NCBI RefSeq assembly: GCF_000374865.1
Contig: NZ_KB895462.1
Location: forward strand, 84,543 to 148,542
DNA from: Arthrobacter sp. 135MFCol5.1
GTDB taxonomy: Bacteria; Actinomycetota; Actinomycetes; Actinomycetales; Micrococcaceae
Length of the DNA stretch: 64,000 nt
Direction of reading: 5' to 3'
The position numbers were made by a program, and so were the translations under genes. Each line of letters opens with the position of its first letter. Within the stretch, counting starts at the first letter, position 1. Positions 49,452 to 58,775 of the stretch are shown here, piece by piece. Below the pieces are notes generated by a model, which was not told where the DNA came from, did not search any database, and saw only the letters and a program-made list of their open reading frames with translations.

Positions 49452-50939
49452 GTGCTGGTAATACTTGGATTCGCCATGATCGCGGTTTTCATGGTGCTGA
49501 TCATGACGAAGAAGTTGACGCCAGTGCTGGCGTTGATCATTGTCCCCACCGTTTTTGGCCTCTTTGCCGGCGCCGGCCTGGGCATCGGCGACATGGTCAT
49601 GGACTCCATGAAGTCCATGACCTCCACCGCGGCCCTGCTGATGTTCGCCATCATCTACTTCGGCCTGATGATCGACGTCGGGCTCTTTGACCCGCTGGTG
49701 AAGTTCATCCTCCGCAAGCTGGGCAACGACCCCGCCAAGGTGGTCCTGGGCACCGCCATCCTCGCGGCCGCCGTGTCGCTGGACGGCGACGGGTCCACCA
49801 CCTTCATCCTCACCACCGCCGCCATGCTGCCGGTCTACCTGCGCCTGAAGATGAGCCCCGTGGTCCTCACCTGCGTGGCCGGCCTGGCCAACGGCACCAT
49901 GAACATCCTGCCCTGGGGTGGTCCCACCGCCCGCGCCGCCACCGCCCTGAAGATCGATGTCAACGACGTTTTCGTCCCCATGATCCCGTCCCTGGTGGCC
50001 GGCCTGGTCGTGGTATTCGCCTTCGCCTGGCTCCTGGGGCTTCAGGAACGCAACCGCCTCCGTGCCGTTGCTCCCGAGATTTGGGGCGTCCCGTCTTCGG
50101 CAGAGCCCTTCACGGCAGAAGAGTTCGACGGCGGCACTACCGCCGGCGGCACGGCGCCCCGCGCCGGACGCAAGGGCGGCAACCCCGGCGGAGCAGCCCC
50201 CGCCGTCGGCGGCTCCCCGGCAGGATCCTCCGTGGCCGTGCTGGAGCGCACGGACATCCTCCTTGAGGACAGCAGCGCCGGACTCACCGACACCGCCCTG
50301 GATCCGAACCGCAGCACCTTGCGTCCCAAGCTGTTCTGGTTCAACCTGGCCCTGACCGTCGCTGTCATGGTGGTCCTCGTGGCCAACGTCATCCCGCTGC
50401 CGTTCGTGTTCATGGTGGGCGCGGCCATCGCCCTGCTGGTCAACTTCCCCAAGGTCAAGGACCAGGGCGCCCAGTTGATCGCGCACGCACCCTCCATCGT
50501 CGCCGTGGTCAGCATGGTCATGGCCGCCGCCGTCCTCACCGGCGTCCTCAAGGGCACCGGCATGGTCGAAGCCATGTCCGCCTGGCTGGTCCAGATCATC
50601 CCGTCCTCCATGGGCCCGTTCATGGCCGTCATCACCGGTGTGCTGAGCATCCCCATGACGTTCTTCATGAGCAACGACGCCTTCTACTTCGGCGTCCTGC
50701 CCGTCCTCAGCGAGACGGCCGCGCACTACGGTGTCGGCGCCGCGGACATGGCCCGGGCCTCCATCACCGGCCAGCCGTTCCACCTGCAGAGCCCGCTCGT
50801 TCCGGCCATCCTGCTGCTGGTTTCGCTGGCCAAGGTGGACCTCGGTGACCACCACAAGAAAGTCCTGTGGCGTACCGCCGTCATCTCCCTGGTCATGCTG
50901 GGTGTCGGGATGCTGACCGGAGCCATCGGAATCGGTTAG
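49452..50939 (+). CDS. CitMHS family citrate:metal-H+ symporter
   Basis: A 495-residue membrane transporter importing citrate complexed with a divalent metal. About twelve hydrophobic segments are visible, with family-typical stretches FGLMIDVGLFDPLVKFILR (about 72-90), VSLDGDGSTTFILTTAAMLP (about 115-134), GTMNILPWGGPTARAA, and MSNDAFYFGVLPVL near the end. A hydrophilic central loop of about 90 residues (205-295) is Gly/Ala/Pro-rich and longer than I would expect. The GTG start has AAGGAG six nt upstream. It is divergent from the CitA/CitB-type pair, the usual arrangement for citrate-induced expression. Confidence 0.94.
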   Translation: MLVILGFAMIAVFMVLIMTKKLTPVLALIIVPTVFGLFAGAGLGIGDMVMDSMKSMTSTAALLMFAIIYFGLMIDVGLFDPLVKFILRKLGNDPAKVVLGTAILAAAVSLDGDGSTTFILTTAAMLPVYLRLKMSPVVLTCVAGLANGTMNILPWGGPTARAATALKIDVNDVFVPMIPSLVAGLVVVFAFAWLLGLQERNRLRAVAPEIWGVPSSAEPFTAEEFDGGTTAGGTAPRAGRKGGNPGGAAPAVGGSPAGSSVAVLERTDILLEDSSAGLTDTALDPNRSTLRPKLFWFNLALTVAVMVVLVANVIPLPFVFMVGAAIALLVNFPKVKDQGAQLIAHAPSIVAVVSMVMAAAVLTGVLKGTGMVEAMSAWLVQIIPSSMGPFMAVITGVLSIPMTFFMSNDAFYFGVLPVLSETAAHYGVGAADMARASITGQPFHLQSPLVPAILLLVSLAKVDLGDHHKKVLWRTAVISLVMLGVGMLTGAIGIG

Positions 50940-50988
50940 TCTGTACCTGCCTGTGCTCCTGTCCCCGAGGCAGGGCCTGGCACGAAGG

Positions 50989-51026
50989 TGCCCGTCTGAC
51001 GCCCGCTGGGGGATGTCAGACGGGCA
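50989..51026 (+). terminator. Terminator after the citrate transporter gene
   Basis: A perfect 12-bp stem, TGCCCGTCTGAC (50989-51000) with its complement (51015-51026), and a 14-nt loop, 50 bases beyond the stop. Confidence 0.75.
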
Positions 51027-51041
51027 TCGGCGTTTCCCCAC

Positions 51042-51047
51042 TAGACT
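51042..51047 (+). promoter_or_regulatory. -10 box of the gatCAB operon
   Basis: TAGACT at 51042-51047, about 37 bases before gatC. The -35 is not clear. GGGGAG before the ATG provides a ribosome binding site. Confidence 0.45.
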
Positions 51048-51084
51048 GGATCGGAAAACAATTCGAACTTTGCAGGGGAGATCC

Positions 51085-51381
51085 ATGGCTGCGATCAACC
51101 GTGACGACGTCGCGCATCTCGCGCGGCTCGCTCACATCGAGATGAGTGCCGAAGAGCTGGACAGGATGGCCGGCGAACTGGCCGTTATCGTCGATTCGGT
51201 CAAGTCCGTCAGCGAGGCCGCAGGGGATGACGTCCCGGCGACCTCCCACCCCATCCCGCTGACCAACGTCTTCCGCGACGACGTCGTGGGACACACCTTC
51301 ACGGCGGAACAGGCGCTCTCCGGTGCTCCGGATTCCGATGACAACCGTTTCAAGGTCCCGGCCATCCTGGATGAGGCATAA
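51085..51381 (+). CDS. gatC: Asp/Glu-tRNA amidotransferase subunit C
   Basis: A 98-residue subunit of GatCAB, which converts Glu-tRNA(Gln) (and Asp-tRNA(Asn)) to Gln-tRNA(Gln) (Asn-tRNA(Asn)). Typical segments are [19 protein letters not shown] and the C-terminal [12 protein letters not shown]...FKVPAIL, which wraps around GatA. The ATG at 51085 (GGGGAG upstream) gives the family-standard length; the open frame extends further upstream, but only into the leader. It lies 2 bases from gatA. Confidence 0.95.
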   Translation: MAAINRDDVAHLARLAHIEMSAEELDRMAGELAVIVDSVKSVSEAAGDDVPATSHPIPLTNVFRDDVVGHTFTAEQALSGAPDSDDNRFKVPAILDEA

Positions 51382-51383
51382 CC

Positions 51384-52955
51384 ATGACTGAACAGAACTC
51401 CACCGGCATCAGCGCCGAAACCCTGATCCGCCTCTCCGCCGCGCAGCTCGCTGAGAAGCTGGCTGCCGGCGAGGTCACCGCCGTCCAGGCCACCCAGGCG
51501 TACCTCGACCGCATCGCCGCCGTCGACGGGCAGGTCAATGCCTTCCTGCACGTCAACGCCGAGGAAGCCCTTGCCGTCGCCGCGGAGGTTGACGCCATCC
51601 GTGCCGCCGGAGGCGCGGAGGCGGAATCCCTGCACGTCCTCGCCGGCGTGCCCATCGCCGTCAAGGACCTCATCGTCACCATCGGCCAGCCCACTACTGC
51701 CGGTTCCAAGATCCTCGAAGGCTGGCACAGCCCGTACGACGCCACGGTCGTCGAGCGGCTGCGCGCGGCCAAGATGCCGATCCTTGGCAAGACCAACCTG
51801 GACGAGTTCGCCATGGGCTCCTCCACCGAGCACTCCGCGTACGGACCCACCCGCAACCCCTGGGACCTGGACCGGATTCCGGGCGGCTCCGGCGGCGGTT
51901 CGGCTGCGGCCGTGGCCGCTTTCGAGGCTCCGCTGGCGCTCGGCACGGACACCGGCGGATCCATCCGCCAGCCCGGTGCCGTCACCGGCACCGTGGGCGT
52001 GAAGCCCACTTACGGCAGTGTCTCCCGCTACGGCGCCATCGCCATGGCGTCCTCCCTGGACCAGATCGGCCCCGTGACCCGCACCGTCCTGGACTCTGCC
52101 CTGCTGCACCAGGTCATCGGCGGCCACGACCCACGCGACTCCACCTCCCTGCCGGAACCGCTGGCTGACCTCGTTGCCGCAGCGAAGACCGGCAACGTCG
52201 AGGGCCTGCGGATCGGCATCATCAAGGAACTGCACGGCGAGGGCTACCAGGCCGGCGTCGAAAACCGCTTCAACGATGCCCTGGAGCTGCTCAAGGAAGC
52301 CGGCGCCGAGATCGTGGAGGTTTCCTGCCCCAACTTCCAGTACGCCCTGGGCGCCTACTACCTGATCATGCCGTCCGAGGCCTCCTCCAACCTGGCCAAG
52401 TTCGACGGCGTCCGGTACGGCCTGCGGGTCCTCCCGGAAGACGGTCCCATGACCATTGAACGCGTCATGGGCGCCACCCGCGCCGCCGGCTTCGGCGATG
52501 AGGTCAAGCGCCGCATCATCCTGGGCACCTACGCCCTGTCGGCCGGCTACTACGACGCCTACTACGGGTCCGCCCAGAAGGTGCGCACGCTGGTCCAGCG
52601 GGACTTTGATGCCGCCTTTGAGCAGGCCGACGTCCTGATCTCGCCCACCGCCCCCACCACGGCCTTCCCGCTCGGCGAAAAACTGGACGACCCCCTGGCC
52701 ATGTACCTCAACGACGTCGCCACCATCCCGGCGAACCTCGCCGGCGTCCCCGGGCTGTCCCTGCCCGGCGGCCTGGCAGACGAGGACGGCCTGCCCGTGG
52801 GCATCCAGCTGCTGGCACCCGCCCGCGAGGATGCCCGCCTCTACCGGGTGGGTGCTGTCTTGGAGTCCTTGCTGGAAGCCAAATGGGGAGGCCCGCTGCT
52901 GGCCCAGGCTCCCGCGCTGGGCGCTGAATCCCTCGAAACCCAGGAGGCAAAATAA
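51384..52955 (+). CDS. gatA: Asp/Glu-tRNA amidotransferase subunit A
   Basis: The 523-residue glutaminase/amidase subunit of GatCAB, which frees ammonia from glutamine and channels it to GatB. The Ser-Ser-Lys catalytic triad is visible: Lys in VAIKDLIVT (about 93), cis-Ser in [13 protein letters not shown], and the nucleophile Ser in [11 protein letters not shown] (about 192). The amidase signature is complete. The stop codon shares its last base with the gatB ATG (TAATG). Confidence 0.97.
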   Translation: MTEQNSTGISAETLIRLSAAQLAEKLAAGEVTAVQATQAYLDRIAAVDGQVNAFLHVNAEEALAVAAEVDAIRAAGGAEAESLHVLAGVPIAVKDLIVTIGQPTTAGSKILEGWHSPYDATVVERLRAAKMPILGKTNLDEFAMGSSTEHSAYGPTRNPWDLDRIPGGSGGGSAAAVAAFEAPLALGTDTGGSIRQPGAVTGTVGVKPTYGSVSRYGAIAMASSLDQIGPVTRTVLDSALLHQVIGGHDPRDSTSLPEPLADLVAAAKTGNVEGLRIGIIKELHGEGYQAGVENRFNDALELLKEAGAEIVEVSCPNFQYALGAYYLIMPSEASSNLAKFDGVRYGLRVLPEDGPMTIERVMGATRAAGFGDEVKRRIILGTYALSAGYYDAYYGSAQKVRTLVQRDFDAAFEQADVLISPTAPTTAFPLGEKLDDPLAMYLNDVATIPANLAGVPGLSLPGGLADEDGLPVGIQLLAPAREDARLYRVGAVLESLLEAKWGGPLLAQAPALGAESLETQEAK

Positions 52956-54463
52956 TGAGCACCGACGAAATCCTGAGCTTCGAAGAGGCCATGGAGAAGT
53001 ACGACCCCGTCCTCGGCTTCGAGGTCCACGTCGAACTGAACACCAAGACCAAGATGTTTTCCTCCGCGCCCAACGTCTTCGGCGACGAGCCGAACACCAA
53101 CGTCAACGAGGTGGACCTGGGGATGCCCGGTGTCCTGCCGGTGGTCAACAAGACGGCGGTGGAGTCCTCCATCAAGATCGGCTTGGCGCTGAACTGCAAG
53201 ATCGCCGAATCCTGCCGGTTTGCCCGGAAGAACTACTTCTACCCGGATACCCCCAAGAACTTCCAGACCTCGCAGTATGACGAGCCCATCGCGTACGACG
53301 GCTACCTGGATATTGAACTCGAAGACGGCACCGTGTTCCGGGTGGAAATCGAGCGCGCGCACATGGAAGAGGACGCCGGAAAGCTGACGCACATGGGCGG
53401 CGCCACCGGCCGCATCCAGGGTGCCGACTTCTCCCTGGTGGACTACAACCGTGCAGGCGTACCGCTGGTGGAAATTGTCACCAAGCCCATCGAGGGCGCG
53501 GGCTCCCGCGCACCGGAGCTCGCCAAGGCGTACGTTGCCGCCATCCGCGAAATCGTCAAGAACCTCGGCGTTTCCGACGCAAAGATGGAACGCGGCAACG
53601 TCCGTTGCGATGCCAACGTCTCGCTGCGCCCGCACGGCCGCGAACGCTTCGGCATCCGCTCCGAAACGAAGAACGTGAACTCGCTGCGCGCCGTGGAACA
53701 CGCCGTGCGCTACGAGATCCAGCGCCACGCCGCCGTCCTGGACTCCGGAAACCCGGTGGTGCAGGAAACCCGCCACTGGCACGAGGACACCCGCACCACC
53801 ACCTCGGGCCGGCCCAAGTCCGACGCCGACGATTACCGCTATTTCCCGGAACCTGACCTGGTGCCGGTGGTCGCTTCGCGCGAATGGGTGGAGGAATTGC
53901 GTGCCACGCTGCCCGAGCCGCCCGCCGAGCGCCGGAAACGGCTCAAGGCCGACTGGGGCTACTCCGACCTGGAATTCCGCGACGTTGTGAACGCCGGCGT
54001 CCTGGACGAAATCGAGGAAACCATCGCGGCCGGGGCTTCCGCCTCCGTGGCCCGCAAGTGGTGGATGGGGGAGATCGTCGGCCGCGCCAAGGCTGCCGAT
54101 GTGGACCCCGGCCAGCTGGGCGTCGAGGCTGCCACCGTGGTGGAGCTCAGCCGCATGGTGGAGGCCGGCAAGATCAACAACAAGATGGCCTCCCAGGTGC
54201 TGGACGGCGTGCTCGCCGGCGAAGGCACCCCGGAAGAGATCGTCGAAGCGCGCGGCCTCGCCGTGGTGTCCGACGACGGACCCCTCCTGGAAGCCATCGA
54301 CGCCGCGCTGGCCGCGCAGCCCGGCGTCGCGGACAAGATCCGCGCCGGCAAGGTGCAGGCCGTGGGAGCGATCGTGGGCGGGGTCATGAAGGCCACCCGC
54401 GGGCAGGCCGACGCAGGACGCGTCAAGGAGTTGATCCTGGAGAAGCTGGGCGTCACCGCTTAG
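52955..54463 (+). CDS. gatB: Asp/Glu-tRNA amidotransferase subunit B
   Basis: The 502-residue kinase/amidotransferase subunit: activates the tRNA-bound Glu or Asp with ATP and transfers ammonia. The N-terminal cradle has [14 protein letters not shown] and the core has [27 protein letters not shown] and [13 protein letters not shown]. The C-terminal helical and YqeY tail domains bind the tRNA elbow (about 350-500). Full length for the family. It is the last gene of gatCAB. Confidence 0.97.
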   Translation: MSTDEILSFEEAMEKYDPVLGFEVHVELNTKTKMFSSAPNVFGDEPNTNVNEVDLGMPGVLPVVNKTAVESSIKIGLALNCKIAESCRFARKNYFYPDTPKNFQTSQYDEPIAYDGYLDIELEDGTVFRVEIERAHMEEDAGKLTHMGGATGRIQGADFSLVDYNRAGVPLVEIVTKPIEGAGSRAPELAKAYVAAIREIVKNLGVSDAKMERGNVRCDANVSLRPHGRERFGIRSETKNVNSLRAVEHAVRYEIQRHAAVLDSGNPVVQETRHWHEDTRTTTSGRPKSDADDYRYFPEPDLVPVVASREWVEELRATLPEPPAERRKRLKADWGYSDLEFRDVVNAGVLDEIEETIAAGASASVARKWWMGEIVGRAKAADVDPGQLGVEAATVVELSRMVEAGKINNKMASQVLDGVLAGEGTPEEIVEARGLAVVSDDGPLLEAIDAALAAQPGVADKIRAGKVQAVGAIVGGVMKATRGQADAGRVKELILEKLGVTA

Positions 54464-54601
54464 CACTCCGATACCCACCCGGGTCGCAGCAGATGTCCGT
54501 TTTGAGCATCCATAACGACATCAACTGCGGCCCGGTTGGGCTTTAAGTACTCAGGTGCCGCCGGCCGCAAAGTACCCGTGGCCGCACGTGCGTGGCGGAC
54601 C

Positions 54602-54607
54602 TAGACT
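54602..54607 (+). promoter_or_regulatory. -10 box of the DUF5666 gene
   Basis: TAGACT (54602-54607), about 66 bases before the ATG. It is the same hexamer as at gatC. The rest of the 210-bp gap after gatB shows no other feature I can support. Confidence 0.4.
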
Positions 54608-54673
54608 GGAGCCCACAGGGCACAGGAGGGTACAGGGCGATGATGCCTTGGCAGTGCTGAGGAAGGAACAACC

Positions 54674-55300
54674 ATGGTCCGGGACCCATTGAGGATGCGC
54701 AAGGCAATGCTGGCCGGGGCGGTGGCCTTGGCCCTTTCCGGAACCGGGGCGGCACTGGCCTGGTCGGCCACCGGGACGCCAACGCCGTCCCCCTCCCAGA
54801 CTGCACCGGGACAGCAGAAGGCACCGGGCCAACAAAAGGCACCCGGGCAGCAGAAGGCACCCGGGCAGCAGAAGGCACCCGGGCAGCAGAAGTCCCGGCA
54901 TGGCCAACCGCTCCACGGTGAGGCAGTGGTCAAGCAGCCCGACGGAACCTTCCAGACTGTCCTCGAACAGCGCGGAACCGTGGAGTCCGTCAGCGACTCC
55001 GCCATCACCGTCAAGAGCGAGGACGGCTTCATCCAGTCCTATGCAGTCAACGCGGACACCAGGATCACCAAACTTTCGGCGGCCGACGATGGTGCGGGCC
55101 GCAAGCCGGCAGCCGGATCGATGGCGGACATCGCCGCCGGCGACACCGTGCGCGTGGCCGGCGTGAAGGACGGGGACCAGGCCACTGCCAAGCGGATCGT
55201 CGACGGCGCCGGTGACGGCCCGGGCCTGGGGTCGGGACGTGGGCACGGCATGGGCAAAAAGATGGGTGCGGGCAACCATCAGGATGGCGAAGGGGCATAG
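54674..55300 (+). CDS. Secreted DUF5666-like protein with APGQQK repeats
   Basis: A 208-residue exported protein: signal peptide (about 1-32; MLAGAVALALSGTGAALAWS), a Thr/Pro/Ser stretch, five APGQQK hexapeptides (about 44-73), and a beta-rich domain of the DUF5666 type (about 85-175; GTVESVSDSAITVKSEDGF, DTRITKL, GDTVRVAGVKDG). The tail is Gly/His/Lys-rich. AGGAAGGA precedes the ATG. DUF5666 is a small barrel of unknown role found in envelope proteins. The flanking Pro/Gln and Gly/His stretches suggest a wall-spanning or metal-touching envelope protein (guess). Confidence 0.82.
   Translation: MVRDPLRMRKAMLAGAVALALSGTGAALAWSATGTPTPSPSQTAPGQQKAPGQQKAPGQQKAPGQQKAPGQQKSRHGQPLHGEAVVKQPDGTFQTVLEQRGTVESVSDSAITVKSEDGFIQSYAVNADTRITKLSAADDGAGRKPAAGSMADIAAGDTVRVAGVKDGDQATAKRIVDGAGDGPGLGSGRGHGMGKKMGAGNHQDGEGA
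54803..54892 (+). repeat. 18-bp tandem repeat, five copies
   Basis: Units start at 54803, 54821, 54839, 54857 and 54875; the last three are identical and the first two carry a few changes. They encode APGQQK. Repeat number could change in frame by slippage. Confidence 0.92.
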
Positions 55301-55371
55301 CTGCGCCGGTCCGGCCACGCCTGCCACGGGTCCGTGACACCGTGCCCGCCCCTGCACCAGCCAGCTCCCGC

Positions 55372-56283
55372 TTACCCCTGTTGCACCAGCCCTGCCATGA
55401 TGTCTTCCAGGGCCTCACAGACCAGCACTACTGCACGCCGCTTGAGGTTTTCCGGCCTGGCCAGCAGGTCGATCCGGCGGCGGGTGCTGATGCCTTCGAG
55501 CGGGCGCAGGACAATGTCCGGATTCAGGACCGGCCCGGCGGTGTACCTGGGCAGCAGCCCCACCACCCCGCCCGCGGCCACCAGGGCAGCCACCGTGGAG
55601 TAGTCGTTGATGCGGTGGACGATGTTCGGTTCCCGGCTGGATACGGCCGCGACGGCGGAGAGCACGTCGGCGGGGGAGTAGCCGGGGTGGCTGGTCACCC
55701 AGGCTTCGGCGCCGACGTCGTGCACCGTGACGGTGTCCTGCCGGGCCAGCGGGTGCCCGGCGGGGAGGGCCACGTCCAGCGGCTCGTGGGCCAGCGGGAT
55801 CACGGCGACGCGCTCGGCGGGCCAGCGGGGGCTGTGGTCCATCCGGTGCGCCAGCACGAGGTCGTACCGGGCGGTGAGGGCCGGGAAGTCCTGCTGGGCG
55901 ACGTCCTCGTCGGAGAGTTCGATCCGCGGATGTCCCGGCTGGTCCAGCATCCGCGCCAGCGGGCCAAAGAGGGCCTGCCCGGCGCTGTGGAACCCACTGA
56001 CGGTGACCCGGCCGGCGGGCGAACCGTGGTATGAGCCCAGCGCGCCACGGGCATCGGCCATGGCGCTGAGGACGGCGGCGCCGGCGTCGGCGAGGACTTG
56101 GCCGGCTTCGGTCAAGACCAGGTTCCGGCCCTCCTTGCGCGTCAACGGCACGTCCACCGTCCCTTGCAGGTGGGCCAGTTGTTGGGAGACCGCCGACGGG
56201 GTGACCATGAGGGTGTCGGCCACCGCCTTCACGCTGCCCAGCGCCCCAAGTTCGCGGAGGATTTCCAGCTGATGTAATTCCAC
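55372..56283 (-). CDS. LysR family transcriptional regulator
   Basis: A 303-residue LysR-type regulator. The N-terminal helix-turn-helix is ELHQLEILRELGALGSVKAV followed by LMVTPSAVSQQLAHLQ; the effector-binding domain runs from about 90 to 295. The GTG at 56283 is chosen over the upstream in-frame start at 56415 because the LysR domain begins exactly there and a -10-like TACACT ends 6 nt before it (leaderless). It is divergent from tdh-kbl, so it probably controls threonine degradation, but the effector is unknown. It is convergent with the DUF5666 gene. Confidence 0.92.
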   Translation of the reverse strand: MELHQLEILRELGALGSVKAVADTLMVTPSAVSQQLAHLQGTVDVPLTRKEGRNLVLTEAGQVLADAGAAVLSAMADARGALGSYHGSPAGRVTVSGFHSAGQALFGPLARMLDQPGHPRIELSDEDVAQQDFPALTARYDLVLAHRMDHSPRWPAERVAVIPLAHEPLDVALPAGHPLARQDTVTVHDVGAEAWVTSHPGYSPADVLSAVAAVSSREPNIVHRINDYSTVAALVAAGGVVGLLPRYTAGPVLNPDIVLRPLEGISTRRRIDLLARPENLKRRAVVLVCEALEDIMAGLVQQG

Positions 56284-56314
56284 TCCGCCAGTGTATACAT
56301 TAGGAAAATCTAAA
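56284..56314 (-). promoter_or_regulatory. LysR promoter and possible operator
   Basis: -10 TACACT (56295-56290, minus) with 6 nt to the GTG. Overlapping it is an 8-bp palindrome TGTATACA (56292-56299), and next to it TTAG-N6-CTAA (56300-56313). These could be LysR sites shared with the tdh promoter. Confidence 0.45.
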
Positions 56315-56414
56315 TCGTCGATTGAGAAGATTCCTGTTGTGCTAATGCTTTCCCGGGGCTTCAATGAGGAGGACACCAACCCGCTGATGTGAATGCCAAG
56401 AAGTAAGGACGCCA

Positions 56415-57461
56415 ATGAAGGCCCTGTACAAGGCCGGCCCGCACGCCGGTTTCGAACTCGTCGACCGGCCGGAACCCACGGCGGGTCCGGCCGACGTCAA
56501 GATCCGCGTGATGACCACCGGGATCTGCGGAACCGACCTCCACATCCAGTCCTGGGACGCCTGGGCGCAGGGCATGATCGAGGCTCCGCTCATCGCCGGC
56601 CACGAATTCTACGGCGAAGTGGTGGAGGTGGGCGAGGACGTCCGCGAGGTCAAGGTGGGAGACCGAGTCTCCGGCGAAGGCCACGTGGTCTGCGGTATCT
56701 GCCGCAACTGCCGTGCCGGGCGCCGGCAGATGTGCATCCACACGGTCAGCGTGGGAGTCCAGCGGGACGGCGCCTTCGCCGAATACGTGGTCATCCCGGA
56801 GACCAACGTTTGGGTCCACCACGACCCCTCGGTCACTCCCGAGCTTGGCGCCATCTTCGACCCGTTCGGCAACGCCGTCCACACCGCACTGAGCTTCCCC
56901 CTGGTGGGCGAAGACGTGCTCATCACCGGGGCCGGCCCCATTGGCCTGATGGCCATCGCTGTGGCCCGCCACGCCGGCGCGCGCAAGATCGCCATCACGG
57001 ATGTGTCGGTGCCGCGGCTGGAGCTGGCCAAGCAGCTGGGCGCCGACCTCGCCATCGATGTCTCCACGACCCGCGTCCGCGATGCCCAGCGGGAGCTGGG
57101 CATGCGGGAGGGGTTCGACGTCGGAATGGAAATGTCCGGCCACCCCACCGCCCTGCCTGAGATGATCGACAACATGAACCACGGCGGCCGGATCGCCATG
57201 CTGGGCCTGCCCAGCCAGGACATCACCATCGACTGGGGCAAGGTGGTCACCCACATGCTCACGCTCAAGGGCATCTACGGCCGGGAGATGTACGAAACCT
57301 GGTACGCCATGAGCGCCATGCTCTCCTCCAACCCGGTGCTGCACGCCGGAATCTCCGCCGTGGTCACGGACACGCTGCCCGCCACGGACTGGGAGAAGGG
57401 CTTCGACATTGCCCGCAGCGGCGTGGGCGGAAAAGTTGTCCTCGACTGGACCCGACTGTAA
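56415..57461 (+). CDS. tdh: L-threonine 3-dehydrogenase
   Basis: A 348-residue zinc, NAD-dependent dehydrogenase that oxidises L-threonine to 2-amino-3-ketobutyrate. The catalytic zinc ligands are Cys in [11 protein letters not shown] (about 38) and His-Glu in AGHEFYGE (about 63). The structural zinc Cys cluster is [15 protein letters not shown] (about 93-107), and the NAD loop is GAGPIGLMA (about 175). HIQSWD after CGTDL is typical of Tdh, not of general alcohol dehydrogenases. AAGGA is a ribosome binding site. kbl, the next pathway enzyme, follows after 8 bases. Confidence 0.96.
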   Translation: MKALYKAGPHAGFELVDRPEPTAGPADVKIRVMTTGICGTDLHIQSWDAWAQGMIEAPLIAGHEFYGEVVEVGEDVREVKVGDRVSGEGHVVCGICRNCRAGRRQMCIHTVSVGVQRDGAFAEYVVIPETNVWVHHDPSVTPELGAIFDPFGNAVHTALSFPLVGEDVLITGAGPIGLMAIAVARHAGARKIAITDVSVPRLELAKQLGADLAIDVSTTRVRDAQRELGMREGFDVGMEMSGHPTALPEMIDNMNHGGRIAMLGLPSQDITIDWGKVVTHMLTLKGIYGREMYETWYAMSAMLSSNPVLHAGISAVVTDTLPATDWEKGFDIARSGVGGKVVLDWTRL

Positions 57462-57469
57462 GGAACCCC

Positions 57470-58666
57470 ATGTACACCTCCATCAAGGACCAGCTCCGCG
57501 GCGAGCTGGACGAGATCCGCACCGCGGGACTCTACAAGACCGAACGCAGCATCAGTTCACCGCAGTCAAGCCACATCATCGCGGGCCGGATCGGCGGTCA
57601 AGGCAGCGACGTGCTGAACTTTTGTGCCAACAACTACCTGGGCCTGGCCGACCATCCGGACATCATCAATGCCGCAAAAACCGCCATGGATGAGCGCGGC
57701 TTCGGCATGGCCAGTGTCCGGTTCATCTGCGGAACCCAGGACCTGCACCTCAGCCTCGAGGCCAGGGTCTCCGCTTTCCTGGGGACCGAGGACACCATCC
57801 TTTTCTCCAGCTGCTTCGATGCCAACGGCGGCGTCTTCGAGTCCCTCCTCGGCCCGGACGACGCCGTCATTTCGGACGCCCTCAACCACGCCTCCATCAT
57901 TGACGGCATCCGCCTGTGCAAGGCCCGCCGCTACCGGTACGCCAACCAGGACATGGCCGAGCTCGAGGCCCGCCTCCAGGAGGCCCAGGACGCGCGGCGG
58001 AAGCTGATCGTCACCGACGGCGTGTTCTCCATGGACGGTTTCCTCGCCCCGCTCGAGGCCATCTGCGACCTCGCCGAAAAATACGGCGCCATGGTGATGG
58101 TGGACGACTCCCATGCGGTGGGCTTCATGGGCGCTACCGGCGCGGGCACCCCGGAGCATGCAGGGGTTTCGGACCGGGTGGACATCTACACCGGAACCTT
58201 CGGCAAGGCACTTGGCGGGGCGTCCGGCGGCTACGTGTCCGGCCGCGGCGAGATCGTGGCCATGCTGCGGCAAAAGGCGCGGCCGTACCTGTTCTCCAAC
58301 TCATTGGCGCCCGCCATTGTGGCCGCGACGCTCAAAGCGCTTGACCTCGTGGAGAGCTCCGCGGAGCTCCGGCGCCGGTTGTTCGAGAACGCAGCGCAGT
58401 TCCGCCGCAGGATGACCGAGGAAGGCTTCGACCTGCTCCCGGGCGAGCACGCCATCGTGCCCGTCATGTTTGGGGACGCAGTGATGGCAGCCAAGGTGGC
58501 GGACCGGATGCTGCAGCACGGCGTCTTCGTCACCGCCTTCAGCTTCCCGGTGGTCCCGCGCGGTGCCGCCCGGATCCGGGTGCAGTTGTCCGCCGCGCAT
58601 TCAGCGGACGACGTCGAAGCATGCGTTCGTGCCTTCGTCGCCAGCCGTGCCAAGGCGGCAGCCTAG
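57470..58666 (+). CDS. kbl: Glycine C-acetyltransferase (2-amino-3-ketobutyrate CoA ligase)
   Basis: A 398-residue PLP enzyme that splits 2-amino-3-ketobutyrate with CoA into glycine and acetyl-CoA, completing threonine degradation after Tdh. It belongs to the alpha-oxoamine synthase family: [14 protein letters not shown] (about 46), [29 protein letters not shown] (about 210), and the PLP-binding Lys in [15 protein letters not shown] (about 245). Length and motifs match Kbl, and the tdh neighbour removes doubt about related KBL/BioF enzymes. AAGGAA precedes the ATG. Confidence 0.96.
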   Translation: MYTSIKDQLRGELDEIRTAGLYKTERSISSPQSSHIIAGRIGGQGSDVLNFCANNYLGLADHPDIINAAKTAMDERGFGMASVRFICGTQDLHLSLEARVSAFLGTEDTILFSSCFDANGGVFESLLGPDDAVISDALNHASIIDGIRLCKARRYRYANQDMAELEARLQEAQDARRKLIVTDGVFSMDGFLAPLEAICDLAEKYGAMVMVDDSHAVGFMGATGAGTPEHAGVSDRVDIYTGTFGKALGGASGGYVSGRGEIVAMLRQKARPYLFSNSLAPAIVAATLKALDLVESSAELRRRLFENAAQFRRRMTEEGFDLLPGEHAIVPVMFGDAVMAAKVADRMLQHGVFVTAFSFPVVPRGAARIRVQLSAAHSADDVEACVRAFVASRAKAAA

Positions 58667-58685
58667 ACGGCAGCGCCGCATGGCC

Positions 58686-58753
58686 TGTACGCGCGCCTGG
58701 CGTGAACCCCCGCCGGGCATGTACGCGCGCCTGGCGTGAACCTCCGCCCGGCA
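58686..58753 (+). repeat. 34-bp tandem duplication
   Basis: Units 58686-58719 and 58720-58753 (TGTACGCGCGCCTGGCGTGA... ) differ at two positions. They lie between kbl and the FAD enzyme gene, just upstream of its start. No role can be read from them. Confidence 0.85.
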
Positions 58754-58775
58754 TGAACTCTGCGAGGATGGACCA

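Noticed and set aside
56284..56415. 44-codon N-terminal extension of the LysR regulator
   Set aside because: The LysR helix-turn-helix begins directly at the GTG at 56283, and the extension would cover the whole divergent promoter region.
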